43,336 bases of DNA from an uncultured Prevotellaceae bacterium (GTDB taxonomy: Bacteria; Bacteroidota; Bacteroidia; Bacteroidales; Muribaculaceae): NCBI GenBank assembly GCA_900318205.1, contig ONJS01000024.1, forward strand, positions 1,159 through 44,494, in the 5' to 3' direction. Positions 34,789-41,532 of the stretch are shown here, in pieces. Numbering within the stretch: the first letter of the stretch is position 1; each line of letters begins with the position of its first letter. The notes under the pieces were generated by a model that was not told the DNA's origin, ran no database searches, and was given only the letters and a program-made list of their open reading frames with translations. Made by a program: the position numbers and the translations under genes.

Positions 34789-35784
34789 TTATTCACCAAT
34801 CGGATTGCCGTCGGTATCATAGTTGTTGTCCTGGTTGGCAAAGTTCTGGTCAATGATGACATCAAACTTGACATCTTCGGTCAGCGACCTGATGAGCAGG
34901 TTGGTGCGGTAATTTCCTTTGAAATTGGAGTTAGGCCACTTGTAGGTGATATTGGGCTTGAGGCCATACTTGTGATGCAGCACCAGGGTGGCATCGGCCA
35001 ACGAAAACTCATCGACCAGCGGCTGGAAATAGTTCAAGGCAAGGTACATGTATGATTTGCTGCCCACGCGCAAAGGCTCGTTGGGCATGGGGGACTCGGT
35101 GAAGTCAAGTTCCCACAGCATGTAGTCATAGTCAGTGGTGATGGGCTGGCCAGCAACGACATTAAACCAGGTGTAGGCGATGGGCTGCTCGCTGGTGCTC
35201 TCCAGTATCAGCTCCGAGTCATAGTCCTTGAGGTCCACACCAGCACGCTTGGCCTCCTGATAGGCGTCAAGGGTGATACCGCAGTTGACCTGTGCCAGGC
35301 GGCGCACCAGAATGATGTCCTGGGTAATCTCGCCGGCAGCCGATACCTGGAGATTGGGGATCCAGTTCCAGAAAGCGTCGCGCGTCTCGTCATTACAATC
35401 CACGTCATAGTACATGTTGATCAAGCTGTTGCCAGGCACATAGCTCAAGATGTCCTTGTGCTGCGCCCAGAAAGCGAAACCGTAGGTGTGGCCAGGGGTC
35501 AGATAAACCGTGACACGCGCAATCTTGCCCTGGAAACCGATGTTGCGCTGACGCAAACCTGGAATCTCACGGCCCTCGTCGTCATAGACCCACAAGAAGA
35601 GCTCGTTGGCGTAGTCACCGTCGCCGATGGCACGCGAGTCCAAGTGCTCGGGCAGGTCGGGCAACTCGGCGATAAAGGTCACCTTGGCCTTGCCCACCGT
35701 GGGGTCTTCCTCTTGCTGGCAGGCTGTTGCTGTGAACAGCATTGCTGCCAAGCTCAACAGATAAAGAATCTTTTTCTTGTTCAT
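34789..35784 (-). CDS. Short DUF6562/fimbrillin-like lipoprotein
   Basis: 331 residues: signal ending MLFTATAC (Cys22) followed by QQEEDP, then only the common half seen in its longer neighbours (LDSRAIGDG, TPGHTYGFAFWAQHK, NDETRDAFWNWIPN, LVRRLAQVNCGITLD, NFKGNYRTNLLIRSLTEDV, FDVIIDQNFANQD). It lacks any C-terminal repeat module, so it may act as a shaft or linker unit among module-bearing relatives (inference). 30 bp separate it from the preceding gene and 38 bp from the following one. Confidence 0.84.
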   Translation of the reverse strand: MNKKKILYLLSLAAMLFTATACQQEEDPTVGKAKVTFIAELPDLPEHLDSRAIGDGDYANELFLWVYDDEGREIPGLRQRNIGFQGKIARVTVYLTPGHTYGFAFWAQHKDILSYVPGNSLINMYYDVDCNDETRDAFWNWIPNLQVSAAGEITQDIILVRRLAQVNCGITLDAYQEAKRAGVDLKDYDSELILESTSEQPIAYTWFNVVAGQPITTDYDYMLWELDFTESPMPNEPLRVGSKSYMYLALNYFQPLVDEFSLADATLVLHHKYGLKPNITYKWPNSNFKGNYRTNLLIRSLTEDVKFDVIIDQNFANQDNNYDTDGNPIGE

Positions 35785-35814
35785 TGTCGTTTATGGTTTT
35801 GGTTGGTTGATATA

Positions 35815-36867
35815 TCAGAAGTAGATGTTGATGTCACCGTCAAAGCTGGGGTCAATGCCGATGCCGCCTCCGCTGGCCGTCTTGGTCAGGAAATCGTCCT
35901 TGACAACGGTGATGCCGCCTCGCTTGATGGGAACATTGAGCGTGGATGACTGGCCTACCAGCTGACCCTCGTCATTGTACAGCCCCAGGGCCATAGTGAC
36001 ACTGGATTCCTCGCCATTGACCATGACGTAGTCCCAACCCAGGGTAGCGGTGCCGTCACCCTCGGTCGATGTCTCGCTGATCGAGGAAACGAAGTTAACG
36101 CCCGTCGTGGCATCAAAGGGGACGCCGCGCGGCACGCTGTAACGGTAGGGCAGGAAGCCAGAGTAGGCTACAAGAATGCGCAGGTTCTGGCCTTTAGCCA
36201 GATATTCGTTATAGTCGGTAGCGACAAACTTGACCTTGCCCATGATGGAACGCAACGGCAGCTGCTCACGCACGACAGTCGTGGTGTCTCCCAATTTCAC
36301 TTTGAAGGAGACTGCCGCACTGCCCGAGTAGGCGTTACGATAGTCATTATTACCTTCATACTTGCCCATGAAGGTGATGTCATTAAAATCACTGGTGGTA
36401 TAATACTTGTCGGCGACGCTGCCATGATCCACCCAGTCGGCCCAAGCCAGCAGGCGGTAACTGCCCGACGGCAGCACCATGCGGCACTGCCCTTGCTGCC
36501 CGTCGGCGGTGAAGAAGACCGTCTGGCGATCGACCGCGGCATCAACAATAGCCCCGGATGCATTCACGGGAAAGGCGGCAACCTGGCAACGCAGGTCATG
36601 GGAAGCAATGGCACGCGAGTCGTTAATGGTCTGCCAGTCAACCATTGCGGTGTCTAGCTGCAAGGTTACAACAACAGGTGCCGACCCCATCACTTCGGGT
36701 TCGTCACTGCCCTTGCACGATGACAAAAAAAAGAAAAGAAGAGCGCAACAAAGGACACTGCTCTTGAAGCAGTATCTTTTGCACTTTTCATGATCATACT
36801 CCCTTCCATACTTGAACCAGGGAGCCAACAGATTGAACCGTAATAATTTACCAGTTCCTTTGCACAT
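35815..36867 (-). CDS. FimB/Mfa2-like fimbrial lipoprotein, first of the array; N-terminus uncertain
   Basis: 350 residues as an uninterrupted frame. The lipobox is LSSC followed by KGSDEPEV; the body (INDSRAIAS, GSYRLLAWADWVD, NDYRNAYSGSAAVSF, REQLPLRSIMGKVKFVATDYNEYLAKGQNLRI-type blocks) resembles FimB/Mfa2 anchor subunits and ends GIDPSFDGDINIYF. The only in-frame ATG is 36867, which puts about 35 hydrophilic residues before the signal. A better-placed ATG (36791, with GGAAGGGAG just upstream) is in another frame and would join this one if the run of eight T's (36732-36725) were nine. Promoter at 36923-36953. Confidence 0.78.
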   Translation of the reverse strand: MCKGTGKLLRFNLLAPWFKYGREYDHEKCKRYCFKSSVLCCALLFFFLSSCKGSDEPEVMGSAPVVVTLQLDTAMVDWQTINDSRAIASHDLRCQVAAFPVNASGAIVDAAVDRQTVFFTADGQQGQCRMVLPSGSYRLLAWADWVDHGSVADKYYTTSDFNDITFMGKYEGNNDYRNAYSGSAAVSFKVKLGDTTTVVREQLPLRSIMGKVKFVATDYNEYLAKGQNLRILVAYSGFLPYRYSVPRGVPFDATTGVNFVSSISETSTEGDGTATLGWDYVMVNGEESSVTMALGLYNDEGQLVGQSSTLNVPIKRGGITVVKDDFLTKTASGGGIGIDPSFDGDINIYF

Positions 36868-36922
36868 AAAGATTAAGATGCGTGATTCCCTATCTCTCTA
36901 ATATAAGTCTAATTTTTATGCG

Positions 36923-36953
36923 CAAAGATAGTAACGATTATTTTTACAACAAA
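36923..36953 (-). promoter_or_regulatory. Promoter of the fimbrillin-like lipoprotein operon
   Basis: On the minus strand TTTG (36953-36950), a 19-bp spacer and TATCTTTG (36930-36923) match the Bacteroidetes promoter consensus. Transcription would start near 36915 and read the six lipoprotein genes to the terminator at 26943-26997. The first genes after it have short gaps and no internal promoter was found. Confidence 0.7.
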
Positions 36954-36995
36954 AATTTTATTAAGAAAAATTATGCTAAATAACAAATTGTAAGA

Positions 36996-38135
36996 TCAAT
37001 AGACTGCATGGAACCAGTCCAGGGTGCGGTAATAGTTGTCATTCACCCCAGGGGACGTGCCTAGAACGTAGGTTGAAAGCCCTGAGAAATTTTCTTGGTC
37101 AATCATTATCTTATTGAATATCATAGGAGTAGCTATGCGATATAACACGGTTTTTTCATAGATATCTTGCATACGAGCACCGAGAGACATATCCGCCATT
37201 TCAAGATAATATTGCATAAAATCATACAGGAAGTGGTACCCGTTCAGGTTGTAGCACTGCAGCGTGGACAAGGAAGGTTGAACGGGAGAACTCATCTGGA
37301 TGAGGCGGCACACCGAAGCCAGTTGGTCCAAATAGGAGCAGTCTACCACCACAGCCGAGAAGGTGCGGTTGGCACCCGTCTGGATGTCGTAATAGTCAAA
37401 TGTCTCCTGGCAGGCCTTGTCAAGCTGGGCCTGGTCGGCACACAGGTAAGGAAGTGTCAACTCGTAGGGCATGCCACGGCCGGGAATCTCGGTCGGATAA
37501 CCTACAAAGTAACGGCAACGGGAACGCAGTTGGTAGGCGACCTCCACACAGCCCATGTAGCACACGTCGGCGTAAATCCACGAGAAAGCACCCACGGGAA
37601 TGGCAGCAGCCAGCTGGTCGAGCGCCATGGTTGACCCGTTGTCCTCGCCGAACACGCGTCGCGGGGCAGCGGCTCGAGTGGTCAGCGACGGTGCCCACCC
37701 CGTGCCATGCGACCACAAGATCAGGCCATAGTCCCGGGCAGGAGCAAGCCGTTTGGCATCGGCAATCACCTGGCTCATGCGCGCCGCAGTCACCGATGCA
37801 CCCTTCGTGCCGTCATAGGTCACGAGCGTCTGATGCTCTGCAGTTCCTCGCCAACCCTTCTTGATCTCAAACAGTAAGGGGATATCATCATCTGGACCAA
37901 TACGATAGACCAGCAGGCGGCAACCGTTCAATTCGCCATGTTCCACGGCACGGTCCATCTCATCGAGGTCCATCTGGTCGCGCCTGTTGACGCCCAAGCT
38001 GTTCGATGCCACCATATAGACCAGAATCGTGCGTTTCACGGGAGCCTCGGGTGTGTCGGGGCCATCTTGCTGGCAGGAGGTTATCAACAGACTGATAACA
38101 CACAACATCAGTATTGCGATTTTATGTTTAGCCAT
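36996..38135 (-). CDS. Clostripain family (C11) cysteine peptidase lipoprotein
   Basis: 379 residues from the ATG at 38135, chosen because it begins the lipoprotein signal (MAKHKIAILMLCVISLLITSC, Cys21). The catalytic pair is visible: His143 in LILWSHGTGW and Cys192 in YADVCYMGCVEVAY, the C11 dyad; TILVYMVASNSLG near the N-terminus is also typical. Family members cleave after basic residues. It lies directly upstream of the lipoprotein operon but has a separate promoter candidate, and it may process the surface proteins (inference from position and from similar neighbourhoods in Bacteroidales). Confidence 0.9.
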   Translation of the reverse strand: MAKHKIAILMLCVISLLITSCQQDGPDTPEAPVKRTILVYMVASNSLGVNRRDQMDLDEMDRAVEHGELNGCRLLVYRIGPDDDIPLLFEIKKGWRGTAEHQTLVTYDGTKGASVTAARMSQVIADAKRLAPARDYGLILWSHGTGWAPSLTTRAAAPRRVFGEDNGSTMALDQLAAAIPVGAFSWIYADVCYMGCVEVAYQLRSRCRYFVGYPTEIPGRGMPYELTLPYLCADQAQLDKACQETFDYYDIQTGANRTFSAVVVDCSYLDQLASVCRLIQMSSPVQPSLSTLQCYNLNGYHFLYDFMQYYLEMADMSLGARMQDIYEKTVLYRIATPMIFNKIMIDQENFSGLSTYVLGTSPGVNDNYYRTLDWFHAVY

Positions 38136-38363
38136 TTCCGTTGGTGAATAAGAAATAAATATCAATTTCAAGGAATTGTACATATCGCTGACTTCCAGCA
38201 ATCTAATGAAAGCAACAACATTAGACTCAAATCACGATATGCAGAATTCGTGCGCAAAATTCGCCAAAAATATTCATGTCCACAAGAATTCTTCAACAAA
38301 TCTCGTCAATAAACACAGCATGCCCCCATCATCGCGTTCAGATCCTTTGTTCGGGTATCTAAA
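38136..38363. other. Spacer upstream of the clostripain gene
   Basis: No gene seen. It carries the candidate promoter at 38265-38296 and otherwise AT-rich sequence without repeats that I recognise. Confidence 0.5.
38265..38296 (-). promoter_or_regulatory. Possible promoter of the clostripain gene
   Basis: TATTTTTG (38272-38265, minus) fits TAnnTTTG and TTG (38296-38294) lies 21 bp upstream. The leader to the ATG at 38135 would be about 120 nt. Confidence 0.4.
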
Positions 38364-39062
38364 TTATTGGAGTCCGAGGAAAACAAGTAGGATTAATGTG
38401 AGTGTCCAAAAGTTGCCCCGCAGGCATAATTCAAAAATGCGGATTAGTGCTATTGGGGGCGTCTGAACTTGCGCGTGGCGGGTGTGGCGTGGCGAGTAAC
38501 GGAACATAACCCAGGTGGGGATGATGACAAAGAAAGACAGCACCAGCATCAACCAGCCGAAATGAGTCTCATACCAGTCATAAAACGGCTGGGACATTAT
38601 TGTCATGTTTCTTCCATCATCGGCGCTAAAGCCAAATTCGCTGAAATCCAGACCATATCCGAGGCCCTTAAATTCAGGTAACAACCAATGGAAGACTAGC
38701 GCATAAGCTACCGCGAGAATGAACAGCATCTTCACGGGCGGAAAACTCACCTGGCGCTTGCCGCTGATGTAGTCACCGATGAAGTAACCAGTGCGAAACA
38801 GCAACTGCCACACGCTGTACAGGACAGAACGCGAACGCGATCCCAAGCCCCACATGTCCATCACGCTCTGGCGCACGCTGTGCCACCCGATACGCCCTAA
38901 ACTTGACCGCTGAGAGCATGTAGGGCGATAGTGGCCTGTGAAGGTGAACCCGCAGTTGTTGCAGCGGTGTTCATCCTCACCCTGGACGTATCGCATCGGC
39001 TTGAGTTGCCAACGCTTGTAACGCGCGTATTGCTCTTTTAAAGAATGCCAATCCATCCTCAT
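38364..39062 (-). pseudogene. DUF3667 membrane protein, truncated by an element fragment
   Basis: 232 codons. The N-terminus shows the DUF3667 pattern: a short basic helix, a zinc-ribbon-like HRCNNCGFTFTGHYRPTCSQR in which the third expected Cys is Arg (YRPTC where CPxC is usual), then amphipathic and membrane segments (VKMLFILAVAYALVFHWLLP, FGWLMLVLSFFVIIPTWVMF). Complete family members are longer and continue with more membrane segments. Here the last 18-20 codons (after IRIFELCLRGN) are encoded by the copy D fragment of the inverted-repeat element, which also supplies the stop. The lost Cys and the truncation point to a decayed gene. Starts at 39074 or 39056 are equally possible. Confidence 0.75.
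38370..38425. repeat. Inverted-repeat element, copy D (fragment)
   Basis: The first about 55 bp of the element: GAGTCCGAGGAAAA (38370-38383, terminal repeat with one change), ACAAGTAGGATTAATGTGAG, then GTCCAAAAGTTGCCC and a damaged version of the GTTGCCC hairpin. The remainder is missing. It lies inside the 3' end of the DUF3667 gene. Confidence 0.8.
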
Positions 39063-39267
39063 CTCAATTGTCAATCAATCACAGAAGCCAGAATCCACAA
39101 ACTATTCCACTGCAAAAGTATAGAAAAAACCATCAAGAACCATCTCCCACCGCTCAAAAACTGAAAACCAGACAATTCTTTTGACCATATATTGTAGAAA
39201 AAAAGGTGATATACATGATAAAGACACCCTTATCCCCAGTATACATCGCACCGCCGCAAGAAAAAAC

Positions 39268-39304
39268 AAAAAAAGGTGCCGCAATCCAATTAATTGCCAG
39301 CACC
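39268..39304 (-). terminator. Strong intrinsic terminator left of the integrase region
   Basis: On the minus strand GGTGCTGGCAAT (39304-39293) pairs with ATTGCGGCACC (39285-39275), one bulge, and is followed by seven T's (39274-39268). No protein gene ends just upstream of it on that strand; see the tRNA-3'-end-like sequence at 39305-39320. Confidence 0.75.
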
Positions 39305-39320
39305 TTGTACCCAGAGCCGC
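39305..39320 (-). other. tRNA-3'-end-like sequence, candidate attachment site
   Basis: On the minus strand the bases GCGGCTCTGGGTACAA, directly before a strong terminator, look like the last part of a tRNA (end of T-stem, acceptor strand, discriminator). The preceding bases do not form a T-loop or the rest of a tRNA. A tyrosine recombinase gene starts about 240 bp to the right. Together this suggests an att boundary where an element joined the 3' end of a tRNA gene. No full tRNA can be shown. Confidence 0.4.
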
Positions 39321-39338
39321 AATTGAAAATATTAAATC

Positions 39339-39437
39339 CGCTTAAATGGCATTCAATTGAAAATCCTTTAATTTTGCTTATTATCTATTGATTTTCAGCA
39401 TATTACAAAAACTCTCGGATTTAAGTGCATTTAAGCG
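39339..39437. repeat. Inverted and direct repeats upstream of the integrase
   Basis: CGCTTAAAT (39339-39347) and ATTTAAGCG (39429-39437) are perfect inverse copies. AATTGAAAAT occurs at 39321-39330 and again at 39354-39363. Such short repeats flank core sites of tyrosine recombinases; assignment is inference. Confidence 0.5.
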
Positions 39438-39458
39438 TTTTGCAAGGTTTTTAGCAGA

Positions 39459-39480
39459 TGTGGGGAAAATGTGGGGAAAA
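39459..39480 (+). repeat. Tandem 11-mer TGTGGGGAAAA, two exact copies
   Basis: TGTGGGGAAAA at 39459-39469 and 39470-39480, one helical turn apart, immediately before the -33 box of the integrase promoter. It could be a binding site for the integrase arm domain or a regulator. Confidence 0.7.
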
Positions 39481-39483
39481 AAT

Positions 39484-39515
39484 TTTGGTTATTCAAAGGA
39501 TAAGTATTACCTTTG
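39484..39515 (+). promoter_or_regulatory. Promoter of the integrase gene
   Basis: TTTG at 39484-39487, 20-bp spacer, TACCTTTG at 39508-39515: a full match to the Bacteroidetes consensus. The ATG at 39559 is 43 bp downstream. Confidence 0.75.
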
Positions 39516-39558
39516 TATAAAGCAATTTACACACTATCCTATCAACCATAAAAAAGAC

Positions 39559-40893
39559 ATGAAAGTTACATTTATCATCAAAAAATCGGCAAAAAGGTAT
39601 GACACGGAATCAACCGCTACCATATATTTGCGTCTAAGGGATGGCAGGAGATTGGATTCAGTTGCCCAGACAGAACTCACCATCAATCCTAATCTTTGGG
39701 ACGAGAAGAATGAGTGTGTCAAGTCGAAGGCTATTTGTGATCCAAAACTTCGTACAGAGACCAATGAAGAACTCCGAAAACTCAAAGGCTTTATCGAGCG
39801 GGAATACGAACGAGACAAGGAGAATCTGGATAAAGACTGGCTTAAAGCTATCCTTGTCCGATATTATCACCCCGAAAAGTTCACCCCTGAGGGAGAAAAG
39901 AAACAAACCTTTGAGCAGATGTTTGATGAGTTTTTGGAGAAACACCGCCTTTCCGAAGTTCGCAAGAAGAATTTCAGGGTGGTGAAACGTTCCATGCTTC
40001 GATATGAGCTTTATGTCAAGAAGACCAAGCGAAACAGGAAAGACTTTGTTCTTGACGTGAACGAAGTGACCAGGGAAACGCTTGCTGATATGTGGGATTT
40101 CTTTGAGAACGAATACAAGTACTTCGAGAAATACCCTCAAATCTATGAGAACATACCCGAAAAGCGCACACCTCAACCCCGAGGAAAGAACACTCTGATA
40201 GATTGTTTCTCACGTATCAGGACGTTTTTCCTGTGGTGCTATGAGAATGGTAAGACCACCAATCGCCCATTCGACAAATTCCCCATAGAAGAGTGCCTCT
40301 ATGGTACACCTGTCTATATATCATTAGACGAGAGGGAGCAGATCTGGAATGCGGATTTGTCAGCAAGAACTCAACTCGCGATTCAGCGTGACATCTTTAT
40401 TTTCCAATCGGTAATAGGTTGTCGCGTCAGTGACCTTTACAGAATGACAAAGCAAAGTATTGTCAACGGTGCCATCGAGTATATCCCCAAGAAAACAAAA
40501 GAAGGACGACCTTTAACGGTACGAGTCCCACTGAATGAGAGAGCAAAAGAGATTCTCAAACGATACGAGGACTTCGAAGGCCCGGGCCTCCTTCCTTTTA
40601 TTTCTGAGCAGAAATACAACAAGGCCATCAAAGAGTTCTTCAAGCTCGCTGGCATCGATAGGATTGTTACCACATTAGACCCCCTGACACGTGAGGAGGT
40701 TAAGCGTCCCATCTATGAGGTCGCCAGTAGCCACATGGCGAGAAGGACTTTTATCGGTAACATCTACAGAAAAGTCAAAGACCCAAACCTTGTCTCAGCC
40801 TTATCAGGTCACAAGGAAGGCAGCAAGGCATTCCAGCGGTATCGAGACATAGATGAGGAAATGAAGAGAGACCTGGTCAAGTTGTTGGATTAG
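39559..40893 (+). CDS. Tyrosine recombinase (integrase)
   Basis: 444 residues. The N-terminal 60 residues are an arm-type DNA-binding domain (MKVTFIIKKSAKRYDTEST..., ending LTINPNLWDEKN), followed by a helical SAM-like core-binding domain (about 105-215) and the catalytic domain with Arg289 (GCRVSDL), His392 and Arg395 (HMARRTF), His418 (SGHKEG) and the nucleophile Tyr428 (QRYRDID). All catalytic residues are present, so it should be active. The ATG at 39559 is preferred because the promoter lies inside any longer reading and family members begin with this strand. The set belongs to the Bacteroidetes integrases of integrative elements. Confidence 0.93.
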   Translation: MKVTFIIKKSAKRYDTESTATIYLRLRDGRRLDSVAQTELTINPNLWDEKNECVKSKAICDPKLRTETNEELRKLKGFIEREYERDKENLDKDWLKAILVRYYHPEKFTPEGEKKQTFEQMFDEFLEKHRLSEVRKKNFRVVKRSMLRYELYVKKTKRNRKDFVLDVNEVTRETLADMWDFFENEYKYFEKYPQIYENIPEKRTPQPRGKNTLIDCFSRIRTFFLWCYENGKTTNRPFDKFPIEECLYGTPVYISLDEREQIWNADLSARTQLAIQRDIFIFQSVIGCRVSDLYRMTKQSIVNGAIEYIPKKTKEGRPLTVRVPLNERAKEILKRYEDFEGPGLLPFISEQKYNKAIKEFFKLAGIDRIVTTLDPLTREEVKRPIYEVASSHMARRTFIGNIYRKVKDPNLVSALSGHKEGSKAFQRYRDIDEEMKRDLVKLLD

Positions 40894-41182
40894 TTCAACA
40901 CGTCTTCAATTGCAATGGTCCACCTCGCGTTGCTTACTGACCAGGCATTGTTTGATGACATCTTTACTGATACTCTTATAAATTATATTTAATAAGAATC
41001 GTGTGATTTTATTAAGTTTGGTTTATAAAGTTAGGTATTTTCTATAAAACAAAATTCATAAAACCTCTCCGGATAATTCTTGTCAAAACATAGTTGCATC
41101 ATTCCCTAATTTAATCGATTTGCATCGTTTTAATGCCTATTAAAATGAAGCAAATGGTCAAGATATCGGATTAATTCAACAC
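40875..41182. repeat. 27-bp imperfect direct repeat from the integrase 3' end
   Basis: GGTCAAG...T.GGATTA.TTCAACAC occurs at 40875-40901, spanning the integrase stop codon, and at 41156-41182 (five mismatches). Upstream of both, ATGAAG is also shared. The second copy reads MKQMVKISD-stop against MKRDLVKLLD-stop of the integrase, which looks like the decayed C-terminus of a second integrase. The rest of 40894-41241 holds no gene. Confidence 0.6.
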
Positions 41183-41241
41183 TGACCATAAGCCCTACCG
41201 AGGAATTCTCGGTGAGCCGATTAGTCTACTCATTATCTATC

Positions 41242-41502
41242 TCACAACAATTTTCCTTGAGCTCTCAGTTCATCTTTTATCCCTTGAGTTGTCGCTTCCA
41301 GCCATAGCTTACATTGGCGTTTCAGCTCTTCTTTCTTTTCGGGTAAGATAGCAAAATGTTCAATCTCATATTCTTTGGACTTTGAAAAGGCCTCTTTCGC
41401 GGCATCTATTTGTTGCTCAGAGATTATTCCATTTATAAAACAAGACGTTATTGCTGCCCGAAATGCCCCTTCAAAATAAGCTCCTAAATAATTTGTTTCC
41501 AT
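41242..41502 (-). CDS. Small helical protein downstream of Fic
   Basis: 86 residues, predicted mostly helical (ISEQQIDAAKEAFSKSKEYEIEHFAIL, KKEELKRQCKLWLEATTQ), with no signal peptide or known domain that I recognise. It starts 30 bp after the fic stop on the same strand, so the two are probably co-transcribed. A role as partner or regulator of Fic is possible but unsupported by motif. Confidence 0.65.
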   Translation of the reverse strand: METNYLGAYFEGAFRAAITSCFINGIISEQQIDAAKEAFSKSKEYEIEHFAILPEKKEELKRQCKLWLEATTQGIKDELRAQGKLL

Positions 41503-41532
41503 AACTTTCTAGATTAACCTGTAACATCTGTT

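Noticed and set aside
38370-38425. DUF3667 C-terminus as a genuine variant
   Set aside because: The last codons match the element sequence of copies B and C at nucleotide level, so they are not family sequence.
39102-39284. 60-codon minus-strand frame left of the integrase
   Set aside because: AT-rich, overlaps the T-tract side of the terminator, no promoter, no recognisable features.
40875-41182. The 27-bp direct repeat as attL/attR of a minimal element
   Set aside because: The repeat has five mismatches, spans the integrase stop codon, and encloses only 254 bp without genes; a decayed integrase end explains it better.
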